From Bacillota bacterium (GTDB taxonomy: Bacteria; Bacillota; Clostridia; Oscillospirales; Ruminococcaceae), in contig JAEZKF010000020.1 in assembly GCA_023415575.1 (NCBI GenBank), positions 45,541 through 109,540 on the forward strand: a DNA stretch of 64,000 nt, read 5' to 3'. The notes beneath the pieces are model-generated. The model had not been told where the DNA came from, made no database searches, and was given only the letters and a program-made list of their open reading frames with translations. This document shows positions 60,807 to 64,000 of this stretch, one piece after another. Position 1 is the first letter of the stretch; the number at the start of each line of letters is the position of its first letter. Made by a program: the position numbers and the translations under genes.

Positions 60807-61595
60807 ATGGACGTTTTACGCAAAAGTACAAAGCTGCAAAGAACCCTTGCCGCTGTCATTTCAATTGGTATGTTTTTGGTTCTGTGGTATGTGGTAACGA
60901 CCTTTACCCAACTTTCACAGATTATGCCCGACCCTGTTACCGTTATCACTCGTTTTGTTAAGGGCCTGTACACGAAAGTAGGTTCCTACACCATCATCGG
61001 TCATGCACTCTGGTCGTTAAGCCGCGTGCTGATTGCTTACTCCGTAGCATCGGTAGTCGGCATTGTCCTCGGTCTTGCAATGGGCTGGAACAAAGGTATT
61101 GAGTCCTTCTTCCGCCCCATCTTTGAGATGATTCGTCCTATCCCCCCGATTGCATGGATTCCGCTGTCCATCCTCTGGCTGGGACTCGGCGAGATGACAA
61201 AGTATTTCTTAATCTTCCTTGCAGCATTCTCCAACGTAACCATGAACGCCTATGCAGGTGCTCTGGCTGTTGACCCCGTACTCGTTGGTGCGGCAAGAAT
61301 GCTCGGTGCAAACAAGCTCCAGATATTCACCAAAATCGTTATTCCGTCCTCGGTTCCTCAGATCTTTGCAGGTCTTCAGATTGCGCTTTCCAGCAGCTGG
61401 GCTACGGTTGTTGCTGCTGAGATGGTTCGCTCCTCCGAAGGCATCGGCTGGATGATCTTTGCCGGTATGGAAACCAACAATATGCCCCAGATCCTCGTGG
61501 GTATTCTGGTAATCGGACTTATCGGATTCTTACTTTCGATTATTATGAGAGGAGCGGAAGCCTACTTATGCGCATGGAACAACAAGGGAGTATAA
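60807..61595 (+). CDS. ABC transporter permease, second of two
   Basis: A 262-residue BPD_transp_1 permease with about six helices and the EAA loop VGAARMLGANKLQIFTKIVI. It is clearly related to the permease just upstream (shared IRPIPPIAWIP / LRPIPGIAWIP loop) but distinct in sequence, as for a heterodimer. AGGAGG precedes the ATG. It overlaps the first ATPase gene by 28 bp. Confidence 0.9.
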   Translation: MDVLRKSTKLQRTLAAVISIGMFLVLWYVVTTFTQLSQIMPDPVTVITRFVKGLYTKVGSYTIIGHALWSLSRVLIAYSVASVVGIVLGLAMGWNKGIESFFRPIFEMIRPIPPIAWIPLSILWLGLGEMTKYFLIFLAAFSNVTMNAYAGALAVDPVLVGAARMLGANKLQIFTKIVIPSSVPQIFAGLQIALSSSWATVVAAEMVRSSEGIGWMIFAGMETNNMPQILVGILVIGLIGFLLSIIMRGAEAYLCAWNNKGV

Positions 61596-62347
61596 GAAAA
61601 ACAATCATCAAGTGTGAGAACGTCACAAAAGAGTTTGAAACCCCCAAAGGCACACTTAGGGTTATCGATAACGTATCGCTGGAGGTTAAGGAGAACGAGT
61701 TCCTCGTACTGTTTGGCCCCGGCCAGTGCGGTAAAACCACAATGATTAACGTTATGTCCGGCCTTGAGCTGCCCACCTCGGGTAAGGTATATGTTAACGA
61801 CAAGCTCGTAGAAGGCCCCGGCCCCGACAGAGGCGTTGTATATCAGACAACCGCTTTATTCCCCTGGCTTACTGTTATGGGCAATGTAGAGTTCGGCCCC
61901 AAGGTGCGCGGTATGGCCAAGAAAGAAAGACGCAAGAAGGCCCAGCACTACATAGACCTCGTTGGTCTGAAGGGCTTTGAGCGCGCTTTCCCCGTGAAGC
62001 TTTCGGGCGGTATGCGTCAGCGCGTTGGTATTGCAAGAGCATACTGCAACGAGCCGGTTTGCCTTTACATGGACGAGCCGTTCGGTCATCTGGACGCACA
62101 GACCCGCTACCTGATGCAGGAGGAAATCGAGCGCATCTGGCAGGCGGAAAAACGCACCGTTGTGTTTGTAACCAACAACATTGAAGAGGCGCTGTATCTT
62201 GCAGACCGAATTGTTGTTATGACCAACTGTCCATCTAAGATTAAGACCGAGTATGAGATTAATCTCAAACGTCCCAGAAATTACATGGACCCGGAATTCC
62301 TCAAGTTACGCGAAGAGATCACCAGCGTAATGGATGCCACTTTGTAA
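61568..62347 (+). CDS. ABC transporter ATPase, first of two (NBD1, altered Walker A and H-loop)
   Basis: A 259-residue ATPase of the nitrate/sulfonate/taurine class. Walker A is GPGQCGKTT (50-58; the fourth residue is Gln instead of Gly), Q-loop VVYQTTALFPW, ABC signature LSGGMRQRV (canonical, 145-153), Walker B CLYMDEPFGHLD with catalytic Glu170, but the H-loop reads VTNNIEEAL with Asn203 instead of the usual His. The missing His and Gly lie on the face that would pair with the altered signature of the second ATPase. Start ATG 61568; an SD-like AGAGGAG lies 13-20 bp upstream. Confidence 0.9.
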   Translation: MRMEQQGSIRKTIIKCENVTKEFETPKGTLRVIDNVSLEVKENEFLVLFGPGQCGKTTMINVMSGLELPTSGKVYVNDKLVEGPGPDRGVVYQTTALFPWLTVMGNVEFGPKVRGMAKKERRKKAQHYIDLVGLKGFERAFPVKLSGGMRQRVGIARAYCNEPVCLYMDEPFGHLDAQTRYLMQEEIERIWQAEKRTVVFVTNNIEEALYLADRIVVMTNCPSKIKTEYEINLKRPRNYMDPEFLKLREEITSVMDATL

Positions 62348-62365
62348 CGGAAAGGTTGGATAGTT

Positions 62366-63112
62366 GTGAGCGAGCCCAATATTAAAGTAAAGGCCGTCAA
62401 TATATCAAAGGCCTTCGGCGATCTGCTGGTACTGGATAACATCTCCTTTAACGTAAAGCAGGGAGAGTTTTTGTGCATCGTTGGTCCGACCGGATGCGGC
62501 AAAACAACGTTTCTCAATAGCCTTACAAAGCTCTACACCCTGACAAGCGGAGAAATCTATATCAACGATGAGCCGGTAGATCTCAAAAAGCACAATATCG
62601 CATACATCTTCCAGGAGTATTCCACCATGCCCTGGCTGAATGTTGAGCAGAACGTTGCCTTTGGTCTGGAGATTAAGAACGTACCCAAGGAGAAGATAAA
62701 AAAGAAGGTTGACGAGGTTTTAGATGTCGTAGGTCTGACCGAGTTCCGCGACTACTATCCCAGCCAGCTTTCCGCTTCGATGCTGCAGCGCGTTGTTATC
62801 GCAAGAGCGTTTGCAACCGAGCCGGAGCTCTTGCTGATGGACGAGCCGTACGGCCAGCTGGACATCGAGCTGCGCTTTAAGCTCGAGGACGAGCTGATTA
62901 AGCTGTGGCAAAAGACCGGTACCACCATCATCTTCATCACCCACAACATCGAAGAAGCGGTTTACATGGCAGAGCGCTGCTTGATTCTCTCCAACAAGCC
63001 CACCACCATCAAGGAAGAGACCATCATCGACCTGCCCAGGCCCAGAAACGTATCGAGCCCTGAGTTCATTGAAAAGCGTCAGTACATCACAGACCAGATC
63101 AAGTGGTGGTAA
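62366..63112 (+). CDS. ABC transporter ATPase, second of two (NBD2, altered signature)
   Basis: A 248-residue ATPase paralogous to the previous one. Walker A GPTGCGKTT (40-48, canonical), Q-loop YIFQEYSTMPW, Walker B LLLMDEPYGQLD and H-loop ITHNIEEAV (His193) are normal, but the ABC signature reads LSASMLQRV (135-143) in place of LSGGQ/LSGGM. In a heterodimer with NBD1 the site NBD2 Walker/NBD1 signature is complete, while NBD1 Walker/NBD2 signature is degenerate. GTG start after GGAAAGG. Confidence 0.9.
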   Translation: MSEPNIKVKAVNISKAFGDLLVLDNISFNVKQGEFLCIVGPTGCGKTTFLNSLTKLYTLTSGEIYINDEPVDLKKHNIAYIFQEYSTMPWLNVEQNVAFGLEIKNVPKEKIKKKVDEVLDVVGLTEFRDYYPSQLSASMLQRVVIARAFATEPELLLMDEPYGQLDIELRFKLEDELIKLWQKTGTTIIFITHNIEEAVYMAERCLILSNKPTTIKEETIIDLPRPRNVSSPEFIEKRQYITDQIKWW

Positions 63113-63151
63113 GAGACTAAGACGACGAATAACAAAGGGGATAGTTTAAGG

Positions 63152-63634
63152 ATGAAGCTTTATATCGGTTCGGACAAATCCGGATTTACGCTCAAGGAGG
63201 CCATTAAGGCCTACCTTGTGAGCGAGAACTATGAGGTAGAGGACCTCGGTACACAGTCTATTGACGCACCCATGCCCTTTTTTAAGGTAGCACCCTTAGT
63301 TGCCGAGAAGGTGTCGTCGGGCGAGGCTGAGCGCGGAATCCTCATCTGCGGTACCGGCATGGGCATGAGCCAGGTGGCTAACAAGTACCAGGGTGTACGT
63401 GCCGCTGTAGTAGAGAGCGTTTACGGCGCAAAGATGAGCCGCGCCATTAACGATTCAAACGTGCTTGCGCTCGGCGGTTGGTTCATCGGCCCAGAGCTCG
63501 GCATCGAGATTGCAAAAACCTTCTTAAACACCGAGTTTACCCAGGATCTCGAGGAGTGGCGCAAGGACTTTTTGAAGAATGCAAGGCAGGAGTTCGCCGC
63601 ACTGGAAGAGACAATTTATCACAAGGAGAAATAA
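63152..63634 (+). CDS. RpiB/LacA/LacB-family isomerase-like protein
   Basis: A 160-residue protein of the RpiB/LacAB family of aldose-ketose phosphate isomerases. The fold signature GSDKSGFTLKEA and the catalytic-cysteine loop ICGTGMGMSQVANK (C66, T68) are present. The usual DH at positions 8-9 reads D8-K9, and the ring-opening His99 reads Ile99 in SRAINDSN, so a normal ribose-5-phosphate isomerase reaction is doubtful. Other family members act on allose, galactose, tagatose, erythritol-derived or other sugar phosphates. AAAGGGG precedes the ATG. Its place at the end of the ABC operon suggests it processes the imported compound. Confidence 0.82.
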   Translation: MKLYIGSDKSGFTLKEAIKAYLVSENYEVEDLGTQSIDAPMPFFKVAPLVAEKVSSGEAERGILICGTGMGMSQVANKYQGVRAAVVESVYGAKMSRAINDSNVLALGGWFIGPELGIEIAKTFLNTEFTQDLEEWRKDFLKNARQEFAALEETIYHKEK

Positions 63635-63668
63635 TCTGCATTCGGTTATTTAAGGCAGAGAAGCGTTT

Positions 63669-64000
63669 ATGAAAAAGTATGCCAATGTTATCTGGCTTTC
63701 TCTTGTTTGGTCACTGTTCTACATAACCGTCAATGCACTGAACAAGCAGCTCAGCCCTTTAGCCACAGGGGCGTCGATTCGAATGGTAGCATTTGTTGCC
63801 CTAACACTTATCATGCTGCTGCAAAAACGCCTGCACCTGCTGCGCTGCCCAAAAGAATACCTGCCGTGGCTTATCGCAATCGGCTGCTTAGGCTTTTTAC
63901 TTGACTTTACCTCGTTTATCGGGTTGCAGTACTCCTCCGCGGGAACCGGAACCGTCCTGCTCAAGATTGATGTAATCTTCGTGCAGATTATGTCGGTGAT
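63669..64000 (+). CDS. EamA/DMT-family transporter, N-terminal part (partial at right edge)
   Basis: The reading frame from ATG 63669 runs off the window end after about 110 codons, so it is incomplete. It encodes four hydrophobic segments of the drug/metabolite transporter fold (around residues 6-24, 33-52, 66-86, 90-110), with LQYSSAGTGTVLLK, typical of EamA repeats. Such proteins export metabolites or amino acids. AAGGCAGAG is upstream. It follows the RpiB-like gene by 34 bp and probably belongs to the same operon. Confidence 0.8.
   Translation, partial: MKKYANVIWLSLVWSLFYITVNALNKQLSPLATGASIRMVAFVALTLIMLLQKRLHLLRCPKEYLPWLIAIGCLGFLLDFTSFIGLQYSSAGTGTVLLKIDVIFVQIMSV

Overview
The window is about 50% GC, densely coded chromosome from an endospore-forming Gram-positive anaerobe of the Clostridia, most like the Oscillospiraceae/Eubacteriales. 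The evidence is conserved sporulation genes (spoVB, yabP, yabQ, yunB, a spoIVFA/spoIVFB pair), the Gram-positive c-di-AMP module (cdaA-cdaR), HPr kinase, WhiA, YlxR-era style gene order around ligA and two ferredoxin-type proteins. Shine-Dalgarno sites are strong, GTG and TTG starts are common, and intrinsic terminators are clear. No tRNA, rRNA or CRISPR array was found.

Layout, left half (1-46 kb), all on the plus strand: the end of a polysaccharide deacetylase; ispD and ispF (isoprenoids); a DUF3343 protein with a cysteine desulfurase; cdaA-cdaR (c-di-AMP); an FAD protein; recJ, relA/spoT, dtd, a metallo-hydrolase, hemZ-like and a nucleoside kinase; the sporulation/division cluster spoVB-mazG-hup-rqcP-yabP-yabQ-divIC-yabR; an amidohydrolase; hpf; an rRNA methyltransferase; DUF3267; then hprK-PHP-ROK kinase-murB-rapZ-whiA-dnaE, pfkA, yunB, ligA, spoIVFA-spoIVFB, a paired radical-SAM/DUF2344 unit, asnS, an aspartate aminotransferase and purB.

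47.2-49.5 kb: a strong promoter followed by a folded, non-coding stretch (candidate structured RNA), then an intact IS110-family element inserted in reverse orientation just upstream of a DUF503 gene. The noncoding 5' region of the transposase is a candidate bridge-RNA gene. 49.6-53.8 kb is a minus-strand block: alr, a small membrane protein, a stand-alone AAA ATPase, a zinc-ribbon membrane protein and ychF. 54.0-56.0 kb returns to the plus strand with a YfbR-like HD phosphatase, an EFR1-type flavodoxin/ferredoxin and a small tail-anchored protein.

56.0-64.0 kb is the most interesting part. It is a divergent, apparently self-contained locus: a ROK repressor with a downstream creatinase/M24-fold protein on the minus strand, and on the plus strand a lipoprotein, two permeases, two different ABC ATPases, an RpiB-like protein and an EamA-type transporter running off the edge. 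Identical 12-bp dyad operators lie in both divergent promoters. The two ATPases have complementary motif losses that all fall in one composite ATP site, the M24 protein has lost metal ligands and the RpiB-like protein lacks the usual catalytic histidine. I propose this as a substrate-specific uptake and processing system of unknown substrate.
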